Assembly: GCA_021325555.1 (NCBI GenBank)
Contig: JAJPGY010000029.1
Span: 1-64,000 of the forward strand
Reading direction: 5' to 3'
DNA length: 64,000 bases
DNA from: Pseudomonadota bacterium
GTDB lineage: Bacteria > Cyanobacteriota > Vampirovibrionia > Obscuribacterales > Obscuribacteraceae
Shown here: piece by piece, positions 14,378-24,481 of the stretch
How positions within the stretch are numbered: the stretch's first letter is position 1
How the letters are laid out: the number at the start of each line of letters is the position of its first letter
Program-made: the position numbers and the translations under genes
The notes under the pieces: generated by a model
The model's input: only the letters and a program-made list of their open reading frames with translations
Told to the model about the DNA's origin: nothing
Databases searched by the model: none

Positions 14378-15853
14378 ATGGTCAGCGGCAAGACAGCTGT
14401 TCGCACCAACACGAAATGGGATAATGTCCTTAAGCCCATCGATCGATATCGTTATCTCATCCCCCGCAGCTACAAGCCGGGGATGAAGGTGGACTGCCTG
14501 ATTTTCAGCAGCCCGTCTTTGCTCGAGGCGGCCTGCCGCGATCTGTCCCTGGAGCAGGCTGCCAACGTGGCCACCTTGCCGGGCGTCATCGATCGCGCGA
14601 TCGCCATGCCGGACATGCACCAGGGATACGGATTTCCCATCGGCGGCGTGGCGGCCATGGATGTGGATGAGGGTGTGGTGTCGCCGGGCGGCGTCGGCTT
14701 CGACATCAATTGCGGCGTCAGGAGCCTCACGAGCCCGCTGCACATCGACGAGGTGCGCCCGCGCCTGGAGGACTTTGTCTTCAGCCTCTACAAGGCTGTG
14801 CCTGCCGGCACCGGCTCCGACGGCAAGCTCACCGTCAGCGGCAGGCAGCTGGACCGCGTGCTGGAGAAGGGGGCGCGCTGGGCCGTCGAGGAGGGTTACG
14901 CCACCGGCGAGGACCTGAGCCACACCGAGGATTTCGGCTGCCTGGAAGGCGCCGATCCTTCGGCCGTCTCCGAGCGGGCGAGGAAGCGCGGCTCGACGCA
15001 GCTGGGGACGCTCGGCTCCGGCAACCACTTTCTGGAGATTCAGTACGTCCAGCAGATTTTCGACGAGCAAACCGCGGGTGACTTCGGGCTTTTCCTGGGG
15101 CAGCTGCTGATTATGATCCACTGCGGATCGCGCGGTCTGGGCCATCAGGTGTGCACCGACTTCGTCTCCACCATGAAGCCGGTCATGGACAGGTACCGGC
15201 TGGCGCCGCCGGACCGCGAGCTGGCGTGCGCGCCTATCCGGTCGCCGGAAGGTCAGACCTACCTCGGCGCCATGGCGGCCGCTGCCAATTTTGCCTTCGC
15301 CAACCGCCAGTGCATCTCGCACTGGGCTCAACAGGTGGTCGACCAGCTCTTCGGCAGGGACACGCGGCTGAAGCTGCTTTACGATGTGGCGCACAACATG
15401 GCCAAGCTCGAGGTGCACAGGGTGGCCGGAGCGGACAGACAGGTGCTGGTGCACAGGAAGGGCGCGACGCGCGCCTTTCCCGCCGGGCGCGCCGAGCTGC
15501 CGCCGGCGTTCAAGGATTCAGGCCAACCGGTGATCATCCCCGGGGACATGGGGCGCGCTTCCTACATTCTGGTCGGCACCGGGCAAGCGCTTGCCGAGAC
15601 CTTCGGCAGCGTCTGCCACGGGGCGGGCAGGTTGATGAGCCGCACGCAGGCGCGCAAAGGCCGCCAGGCGGCTGACGTGATCGCGGAGCTGAGGGAGAAG
15701 GGGGTGATCGCCAGGGCGACGAGCAGGGAAGGGCTCACCGAGGAGGTGCCGGAGGCCTATAAATCGGTGGACGAGGTGGTCGGGGCGGTGGACGCCGCCG
15801 GACTGGCGCGCCGCGTCGCCCGTCTCAAACCGGTCGGCGTGGTCAAGGGCTGA
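14378..15853 (+). CDS. rtcB: RNA-splicing ligase RtcB
   Basis: Joins 2',3'-cyclic phosphate or 3'-phosphate RNA ends to 5'-OH ends using GTP and Mn2+. The metal and catalytic motifs are visible: MPDMHQGYGFPIGGVAA, GVGFDINCGVR, GTLGSGNHF, HCGSRGLGHQ, YDVAHNMAK, RKGATRAFP, and CHGAGRLMSR with the histidine that is guanylylated. The 491-residue length is normal. It is encoded directly after archease. In bacteria without spliced tRNAs the pair is usually linked to RNA repair; I see no RtcR-like regulator in the window. Confidence 0.96.
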   Translation: MVSGKTAVRTNTKWDNVLKPIDRYRYLIPRSYKPGMKVDCLIFSSPSLLEAACRDLSLEQAANVATLPGVIDRAIAMPDMHQGYGFPIGGVAAMDVDEGVVSPGGVGFDINCGVRSLTSPLHIDEVRPRLEDFVFSLYKAVPAGTGSDGKLTVSGRQLDRVLEKGARWAVEEGYATGEDLSHTEDFGCLEGADPSAVSERARKRGSTQLGTLGSGNHFLEIQYVQQIFDEQTAGDFGLFLGQLLIMIHCGSRGLGHQVCTDFVSTMKPVMDRYRLAPPDRELACAPIRSPEGQTYLGAMAAAANFAFANRQCISHWAQQVVDQLFGRDTRLKLLYDVAHNMAKLEVHRVAGADRQVLVHRKGATRAFPAGRAELPPAFKDSGQPVIIPGDMGRASYILVGTGQALAETFGSVCHGAGRLMSRTQARKGRQAADVIAELREKGVIARATSREGLTEEVPEAYKSVDEVVGAVDAAGLARRVARLKPVGVVKG

Positions 15854-15960
15854 TGTAAAGAGGGGCTGCGCCCGCGAAATGCGCTTGCCGCCGCTGAGCT
15901 ATGATCTCAGGTGTGGCCTTGCGGCATGGATCCGGGACCGGACAGATCGAGGGTAAAACA

Positions 15961-16458
15961 ATGAATATTCTGCTCGCTATGGACGACTCGCCTCACTCTG
16001 ACGCCGCGTTGCAAGCGGTGCTCTCCAGGCCCTGGCCGGAAGGCAGCAGATTCCGGGTGATAAGCGTGGTTGAGCCTTTCCACCCCGAGTACGCCGGCTG
16101 GCATACCAGCTATGTGCCGCTCGCCCTCGAAGCCCAGAAGGAGCTCCTCGATGCCACAAAGAAGCTGGTCGAGCAGGGCGCGGCCAGGCTTGCCGAGAGG
16201 CTGGGAGCCGGCAACGTCGCCTGCGAGGTGCTGGAAGGCTACATAAAGGACAAGATCCTGGAGACCGCCCGCGAGTGGCCGGCGGATCTGATCGTGATGG
16301 GCTCGCACGGGCGGCGCGGCTTTACGAAGTTCCTTCTCGGCTCCGTCTCCGAGGCCGTCGTCTCTCACGCGCCGTGCTCGGTGGAGATTGTCAAGCTGCC
16401 CCATCCGGAAGGACACGGCAAGGAGCCGGACAAGGCGCTTGCCGAAAAGGGACATTGA
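15961..16458 (+). CDS. Universal stress protein (UspA family)
   Basis: 165 residues from ATG 15961, with GAGG 8 nt upstream. The N-terminus [20 protein letters not shown] is typical. The ATP-binding G-2x-G-9x-G-S motif is complete in [21 protein letters not shown] near the C-terminus, so this is of the nucleotide-binding kind. A basic/acidic tail follows. Such proteins modulate stress resistance; no partner gene is adjacent. Confidence 0.92.
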   Translation: MNILLAMDDSPHSDAALQAVLSRPWPEGSRFRVISVVEPFHPEYAGWHTSYVPLALEAQKELLDATKKLVEQGAARLAERLGAGNVACEVLEGYIKDKILETAREWPADLIVMGSHGRRGFTKFLLGSVSEAVVSHAPCSVEIVKLPHPEGHGKEPDKALAEKGH

Positions 16459-16507
16459 ACGGCTCCCGAGCCCAGATACCGCCACTGGTGACGAGGGCCG
16501 CCCCCAG

Positions 16508-16630
16508 CTATTCCGCCCCTTCCGGCGGCGCCTCGAAAAAGGCCTTGTACGCCCCGCTGGCGCCGCAGAGAAGCGCCCAGCCAAGGCAGATGGAACAGAA
16601 CAGCAGCGGGTCGATTTGGACAAATGGCAT
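16508..16630 (-). CDS. Putative 40-residue membrane protein
   Basis: ATG 16630 is preceded by AGAGGG 9 nt upstream. The product MPFVQIDPLLFCSICLGWALL... has one hydrophobic segment (about residues 6-28) and a short acidic end (FFEAPPEGAE). It sits alone in the 330-bp gap between the universal stress gene and the next exported protein. The site and the single helix make it plausible; no family is recognised. Confidence 0.4.
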   Translation of the reverse strand: MPFVQIDPLLFCSICLGWALLCGASGAYKAFFEAPPEGAE

Positions 16631-16789
16631 CAGGAATTCCCTCTCAGATTGAGTGGTAAGGTTGGGCAGGCATGGCAGTGACCGGCCGTTCATACCATTA
16701 TAGCTAAGCTTAACAACCCCTCAGGTGCCCCGTCGGCGGGCGCCCCTGTGCTATAAAGGTCAGGGTTCTACTTTTAAAGGGGTGAACTG

Positions 16790-17512
16790 ATGAGACCTGC
16801 ACGGGAAAAGTTGATGCTGGTGGCAGCGGGCCTGGTGTTGACTGCGGATTGTGGGGCGTTTGCCGGGCCTCAGTCGGTTCTGGACCCGTACCTGAACATT
16901 CAAGCGCCGGCGACCGCCAGCCGGGGTCTTAGCAACAGAATGCGGGCGGTCAAGCAACCAAAGGCAAGAGCGGTCGCCCCCAGGGAGAACAAGGTGTCGC
17001 CGCCTGTTCCCGTCCGGGAATCCTCGCGGACCCCGGCTCCGGCGGCCGGCTCCATGTCCGGACCGAAAGAGATCGTCGACGGGATCGCCAGGACGACAAA
17101 AGCTGCGGGCTCCGGTGTGGTGAAGGGCACGAAGAAGATATCGGGTGGTATCGGGGCTGGTGTCAAAGCGGCCGGCCATGGCATCATGCTGGCCGGCGGC
17201 AAGATCAAGGACGGTACCGGGACGGCGGGCAGCAAGCTGGCGGCGGCTCCCAGGGTGATCGGGCATGGCCTCAAGGCCACCGGCGGCAGGATCGTCGACG
17301 GAACGCAGTTCGTCGGCCAGAAGGTGGCCGTGGTGCCGAGGGCGATCGGGCACGGGCTGGTCGCCACCGCCTCCAAAGTCAAAGACGGCGGCGGCGCGGT
17401 GGGTAAAAGGGTTGCCGCCGTGCCGGCCGCCATGGGACACGGCGTCGGCAAGCTCTTCGGCCGCGGCGGCTCGAAGGCTACCGCGACCGCTTCATCGGGT
17501 GGCGCCCACTAG
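16790..17512 (+). CDS. Exported Gly/Ala/Lys-rich repeat protein
   Basis: 240 residues, with a signal-like N-terminus (LMLVAAGLVLTADCGAFAG); the Cys in it could be a weak lipobox. A Pro/Arg-rich linker follows. From about residue 90 there are imperfect repeats of 33-35 residues built on G(H)G(L/I)..(A/T)(G/A)(G/S)K(I/V)(K/V)DG and (V/K)AA(V/A)PR(V/A)(I/M)GHG. The amphipathic glycine-rich character suggests a membrane- or surface-associated protein. The gene has GGGGTG 5 nt upstream and a TATAAA box about 35 bp before the start. Family unknown. Confidence 0.65.
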   Translation: MRPAREKLMLVAAGLVLTADCGAFAGPQSVLDPYLNIQAPATASRGLSNRMRAVKQPKARAVAPRENKVSPPVPVRESSRTPAPAAGSMSGPKEIVDGIARTTKAAGSGVVKGTKKISGGIGAGVKAAGHGIMLAGGKIKDGTGTAGSKLAAAPRVIGHGLKATGGRIVDGTQFVGQKVAVVPRAIGHGLVATASKVKDGGGAVGKRVAAVPAAMGHGVGKLFGRGGSKATATASSGGAH

Positions 17513-17518
17513 GCGCCG

Positions 17519-17854
17519 CTAAGCGCTCACGCCCTCGATGGCGGCGTGCAGCGTGAGATAGCTTTTGCCATCAAATATGGTGGCATCGAACTCGCGCGAA
17601 TGCGCCCGCTTGAAGGCGTCGCTGTGAACCCAGGCTTTGAAAGCCTCCTCGGATTCCCAGCGGGTGAGAACCTGATACTCGTTGTCCGGTTGCTCAGGCT
17701 TGCCGCCCATGAGCATGCGCGTGCCCGGGCGCAGGACGTCCAGGCTCAAAAAGCCGGGCTGGTCCTCGACGGCCCGCTCGCGCTCCCGGAACATCCTCTC
17801 GAAGTCCTCTTCGCGGCCGCGCCGGACCGGTATGTGGTTGATGGAGATGAACAT
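17519..17854 (-). CDS. ABM-domain protein, heme-degrading monooxygenase-like
   Basis: 111 residues with the ferredoxin-like ABM fold pattern: MFISINHIPVRRGREEDFERMF, then PGFLSLDVLRP, then YQVLTRWESEEAFKAWVHSDAFKRAH. Asn6, the Trp of LTRWES and the His of KRAH sit where the IsdG/HmoA heme oxygenases have their Asn-Trp-His set, so heme degradation is possible. Many ABM proteins do other chemistry. The start lies 1 nt after the speD stop (TGA-C-ATG), so the two genes are cotranscribed. Confidence 0.75.
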   Translation of the reverse strand: MFISINHIPVRRGREEDFERMFRERERAVEDQPGFLSLDVLRPGTRMLMGGKPEQPDNEYQVLTRWESEEAFKAWVHSDAFKRAHSREFDATIFDGKSYLTLHAAIEGVSA

Positions 17855-17855
17855 G

Positions 17856-18281
17856 TCAGCGGGATGAGGCGACCTTCAGGCGCTCGCGCTCGACTATCTG
17901 CCCGGCGCGGCCGGCGCTGCGAGGAAACTCGCGGCCGCGCATGAGCACCTGTTTCTCGTAGTGCTCGGGCTCGAACTGCCGGCAGAAGAACTCGATCGCC
18001 GAGTCGACGTCGAAATCCCGGCAGGAGAAGATGTCCAGGGTGACGAACCCCTTGTCCGGGAAGGTATGGATGGATATGTGAGACTCGGCGATCAGCACGA
18101 CACCGGATACTCCCCAGTCATCCTCGACAGCGCCGTGGTACGTGAACACGTACGGTGGCATGATCTTGGTCATTTCGAGCTGTTCGGGATACTTATCCAG
18201 AACGTTACTGATCAGCGTGAGATCAGCTAGCCTGGCTTTCGGGCAGCCATACGCCTCTAAAGTAAGATGTGGTCCAAACAT
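17856..18281 (-). CDS. speD: S-adenosylmethionine decarboxylase proenzyme-like (pyruvoyl enzyme)
   Basis: 141 residues from ATG 18281 (GGGGGAAG 4 nt upstream). The class 1 proenzyme core is intact: cleavage before Ser67 in AESHISIHTFPDKGF would give the pyruvoyl group. His72 and the later SCRDFDVDSAIEFF match the family. Known role: decarboxylates SAM to feed spermidine synthesis. No speE or other polyamine gene is nearby, and some SpeD homologues have become arginine or ornithine decarboxylases, so the substrate is open. It is the first gene of a two-gene unit with the ABM protein. Confidence 0.88.
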   Translation of the reverse strand: MFGPHLTLEAYGCPKARLADLTLISNVLDKYPEQLEMTKIMPPYVFTYHGAVEDDWGVSGVVLIAESHISIHTFPDKGFVTLDIFSCRDFDVDSAIEFFCRQFEPEHYEKQVLMRGREFPRSAGRAGQIVERERLKVASSR

Positions 18282-18335
18282 GTTTCTTCCCCCTGTCGCG
18301 CTCGTTGCACTACGAGCTGCTTTTAGTGGATGCCG

Positions 18336-18365
18336 ATAACAGTTGCAAGACGAACATCGAGTCAA
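18336..18365 (-). promoter_or_regulatory. Candidate speD promoter in the dnaE-speD gap
   Basis: The 339-bp gap 18282-18620 is AT-richer than its surroundings and holds no convincing gene. On the minus strand TTGACT (18365-18360), an 18-nt spacer and TGTTAT (18341-18336) make a fair promoter. Just downstream a hairpin GCTCGT/ACGAGC (18317-18300, 6-nt loop) lies in the speD 5' leader. The rest of the gap shows nothing I can name. Confidence 0.4.
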
Positions 18366-18620
18366 ATTGAGATGCGAGCCGTCTTGAGGGGTACACGAAA
18401 CGCTTACCTTATAGCCCAGTTTTGGACAACTGCCGTTCTGGAAGTTGGGCGTTGTGTTGTGCGAACGAAGCCTCCTTTGAGTAGTTGGTCGGCGGAACGA
18501 GTAATTTTAACAGGGTCTGTCTTTACAACAGCCATCCTAATTAAACTTACAGGATTTGATTATACAGAAAGTCGAACGATTTGCGCACCAGCCGGACGGG
18601 CGCGGTGCCGGTGCCCGAAG

Positions 18621-22067
<3,447 letters not shown>

Positions 22068-22265
22068 AGGCTCCTCCATGGGTGCGCGCCGGCCACCGAT
22101 GCCCGCGCACGACGACACCCGCCCCGCATCCATCGCATATACGAGTGGACAACAGGGATCCACGCCGGTCGATCAATATTTAGATTGTATCCTCAACCGC
22201 ACATTTATTAAGACGCTCCGGGCGGCAGAAAAGTTCAATTGCCGGGGCGCTGCGGGCACGAAAAT

Positions 22266-22303
22266 GCAGAACCGGCTGCCTGTGGGGAGGGAGCCGGTTC
22301 TGC
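22266..22303. other. Strong hairpin in the spacer upstream of dnaE
   Basis: GCAGAACCGGCT (22266-22277) and AGCCGGTTCTGC (22292-22303) form a perfect 12-bp stem with a 14-nt loop. There is no T-run on either side, so it is not a standard terminator. It lies in the stretch 22164-22472, which has no convincing gene, just upstream of dnaE on the minus strand. Confidence 0.7.
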
Positions 22304-22322
22304 TGCGCTTGATTTGTGGGGT

Positions 22323-22390
22323 ACTGGGGTAAACACCTGGGGGTGCGCCACGCTGGCTGCGCTGGGACGCACCAGTCGTCAGCCCCCAGT
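22323..22390. other. Nested inverted repeats, possible structured RNA
   Basis: An outer stem ACTGGGG/CCCCAGT (22323-22329 with 22384-22390) encloses an inner stem GGTGCG/CGCACC (22342-22347 with 22368-22373) and a 20-nt apical part (ccacgctggctgcgctggga). Nested, spaced helices suggest a small RNA or a leader element. I do not recognise SRP RNA, 6S, tmRNA or a riboswitch core in it. Confidence 0.4.
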
Positions 22391-22472
22391 ATGATTGTGC
22401 CGGATTGGGCGGCCCGTGACCATCCCCGGGGAATGGGAAATTCTTTCAACTGGTCCGGGGAATGAAATCCCC

Positions 22473-22691
22473 CTAGCGAGTGACCATCTCTTTGTGATGC
22501 ACCGGCAAAAGCCCGCGGGGCACCCGTCTGCGGACCGGGTTGTCACGATGCCCGCCATCCCCCTCGGCGGCGATGCCATGCCGCTTGATCAAGCTGCCCG
22601 CTACCTCCGCCCTTTCCACCTCGGACAGGGCCTGCCGGAACCACAGTTGCAGGCAACGTATCTCGTCTTTAGTCAAAGCGGCTTCGCTCAT
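22473..22691 (-). CDS. Small protein of unknown function
   Basis: 72 residues from ATG 22691, with GAGGAG 8 nt upstream, a good site that favours this frame over the overlapping one at 22379-22579. The N-terminus (LTKDEIRCLQLWFRQALSEVERAEVAGSLIKRHG) looks like a short helical domain; the C-terminus is basic. No family is recognised. The 275 bp between this gene and the next upstream feature (22692-22966) show nothing clear. Confidence 0.5.
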   Translation of the reverse strand: MSEAALTKDEIRCLQLWFRQALSEVERAEVAGSLIKRHGIAAEGDGGHRDNPVRRRVPRGLLPVHHKEMVTR

Positions 22692-22966
22692 GGCCTTGTC
22701 TCCTCGGGGTCGGTCGGGTGCGTGTGGCTGCGCTCTGGGCGGACCTTTATCTTCTTGGCAGCTCTGCCGGTCGCGCTGTTTTCACAGGATTTATTAACAA
22801 AGAGGCGTGCAGGAACGTCCGCTCGTTGGCGGGGGCGCAAGCGCCACCCGTGCGACGAGGCATCTCTTGCCCGCCCCGAGGCGTATTGTAGGTGCTGGGT
22901 TGCAAAGCGCACCCCTTGACAGCCGCGAATGTAAATTATGTTTGGCTTATGAGGCGCCGGCGGCGC

Positions 22967-23638
22967 TCAATACAGATAGGGAATCATCCGCCAGGTTCCC
23001 TTCTTGTATTCCTGGAACTCGCCGCCAAACTCCTCGGCCAGCAGGCTCTCCTCGTCTTCGATCCGCCATCTCACGGCCACGAAGGCGCCGGGTATCGCCA
23101 GCAGGGGAAACCAGGTGCCGAAGACCATCGGCATGCCAACCAGGGTTACCAGCGCGCCCAGATAGCTGGGATGGCGGATGATGCGATAGAGCCCGTTGCG
23201 AACCAGCTTGTGCTCGGGCTGAATGGCCACAAAGCCGCTGTGAAGGCGGCCGAGCCTGGCGATCGCCCACTCCCGCAGGATTACCCCGGCCAGGAATATC
23301 ACCAGGCCGGCCGTCCGCCACCAGCCGGTGTCGATCGTTCCAAAGTTGATCTTCTCGCACAGGGCTGTGCAGCTCATATAAAGGAGAAAGCAGATCACGG
23401 TGCCCCAAACCAGCCTCCGCTGGCGGGGGATCTCCCTGACGCCGGTGGAAAGATTGAAGCCCATGGCACCGCCAGCAGCGCCACCGATGACGAAGGTCAC
23501 GTAAAACGCCACCTCCTGCCAGTGATCCGTGAAATGCAGCAGTCCATGCCGGATGAAAACAACAGGACCGACTGCCAGGACCAGCGAGACAACGGCGCCG
23601 GTTGCCGCGAGAAAGAGTCTGTTGTGCGCGATGGACAT
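22967..23638 (-). CDS. ICMT/PEMT-like membrane methyltransferase
   Basis: 223 residues with five to six hydrophobic segments. The C-terminal part carries the isoprenylcysteine carboxyl methyltransferase/phospholipid methyltransferase signature: LVRNGLYRIIRHPSYLGAL, then EDEESLLAEEFGGEFQEYKKGTWRMIPYLY. SAM-dependent methylation of a lipid or isoprenoid-like substrate in the membrane is expected; bacterial substrates are mostly unknown. The start lies 12 nt after the ruvA stop, so it is probably cotranscribed with ruvA. Confidence 0.85.
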   Translation of the reverse strand: MSIAHNRLFLAATGAVVSLVLAVGPVVFIRHGLLHFTDHWQEVAFYVTFVIGGAAGGAMGFNLSTGVREIPRQRRLVWGTVICFLLYMSCTALCEKINFGTIDTGWWRTAGLVIFLAGVILREWAIARLGRLHSGFVAIQPEHKLVRNGLYRIIRHPSYLGALVTLVGMPMVFGTWFPLLAIPGAFVAVRWRIEDEESLLAEEFGGEFQEYKKGTWRMIPYLY

Positions 23639-23650
23639 GATGGTGCGGCG

Positions 23651-24277
23651 TTAGTGGCTGACGGCCCCCAGGACCTTCAAGCTGTGCCTGACAAGCTGCT
23701 CGACATCCTCTTCCAGCCTGTCCTCTTCGGCTTTCTTGAGGGCCAGATTGATCTCGGTGCCCGTGTAACCGAGACCGGCCAGGATGGAGCGGACCTCCTC
23801 GAAGGCGGCGCTGCGGGCCCCGCCCTGCGCCGGGAAAGTCAGCCCGCGCTTCTGTTTCCAGTCCTCAATCTTGGCTTTGAGCTCCAGAATCAGCCTCTGG
23901 GCGACCTTCGGACCGACGCCGGGCGCCTGGCTGATCAGTCTTTGATCCTCGGACAGGATCGCTTCAGCCAGCGCCTCCGGCGGCAGGGTGCCGACCAGCC
24001 CCAGGGCAAGCCGCGGACCCACGCCGGTGACCGACTGGACCAGGTTGAACATCTCGCGCTCGTCGGCGGCAGCAAAGCCGAAGATCGTCCAGTCGTTCTC
24101 CCTGATGGCAAGGGATGTGTAAAGCGTCACCTCGTCGCCCACCTGCCCGGCGGTCAAAAGCGTCCGGTGCGACACGGACAGCTCGAAGCCGATGCCGGCA
24201 ACCTCCAGGACCAACCGGTCAGCGGCAGCGCCGGTCATCTCCTTGGAGGCAATGACGCCACGCATGTAAGCCAGCAT
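23651..24277 (-). CDS. ruvA: Holliday junction DNA helicase subunit RuvA
   Basis: Binds four-way junctions and loads RuvB. 208 residues: OB-fold domain (MLAYMRGVIASKEM, VAGIGFELSVS), two helix-hairpin-helix motifs (SVTGVGPRLALGLVG and APGVGPKVAQRLILELK) and a C-terminal UBA-like domain (EEVRSILAGLGYTGTEINLALKK) that contacts RuvB. ATG 24277 has GAGGA about 12 nt upstream. ruvB is 31 kb away at 55281 and ruvC is not in the window. Confidence 0.96.
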   Translation of the reverse strand: MLAYMRGVIASKEMTGAAADRLVLEVAGIGFELSVSHRTLLTAGQVGDEVTLYTSLAIRENDWTIFGFAAADEREMFNLVQSVTGVGPRLALGLVGTLPPEALAEAILSEDQRLISQAPGVGPKVAQRLILELKAKIEDWKQKRGLTFPAQGGARSAAFEEVRSILAGLGYTGTEINLALKKAEEDRLEEDVEQLVRHSLKVLGAVSH

Positions 24278-24358
24278 CCTGTCGCTTCCTCTGCCAGACC
24301 CCCGGACGGTCTCCGGCTACTGAAAACCAGCGCCCGCCGGTCGCCACAGTTTGAAATC

Positions 24359-24432
24359 TCGGGGCGAGAGGATTTGAACCTCCGGCCTTCCGCACCCGAA
24401 ACGGACGCTCTACCAAGCTGAGCCACGCCCCG
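24359..24432 (-). tRNA. tRNA-Pro (anticodon CGG)
   Basis: The minus strand folds into a complete cloverleaf. The acceptor is CGGGGCG/CGCCCCG with discriminator A, the D arm is GGCTCAGCTTGGTAGAGC, and the anticodon stem TCCGT/GCGGA carries the loop TTCGGGT (anticodon CGG). The T arm is GGAGGTTCAAATCCTC. CCA is not encoded. C1-G72 and the GGG after position 34 are typical of proline tRNAs. Confidence 0.95.
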
Positions 24433-24440
24433 ATGTGGTC

Positions 24441-24469
24441 ATATTATCATGTCGGGCAATATCGCTCAA
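24441..24469 (-). promoter_or_regulatory. Promoter of tRNA-Pro
   Basis: On the minus strand TTGAGC (24469-24464), a 17-nt spacer and TAATAT (24446-24441) fill the 49-bp gap between the giant gene's stop codon and the tRNA. They would start transcription a few bases before the tRNA 5' end. Confidence 0.6.
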
Positions 24470-24481
24470 CTTGCACCCAGG

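Noticed and set aside
22892..24421. Plus-strand ORF (509 codons) across the methyltransferase, ruvA and tRNA-Pro
   Set aside because: It is antisense to two recognised genes and a tRNA, so not a real gene.
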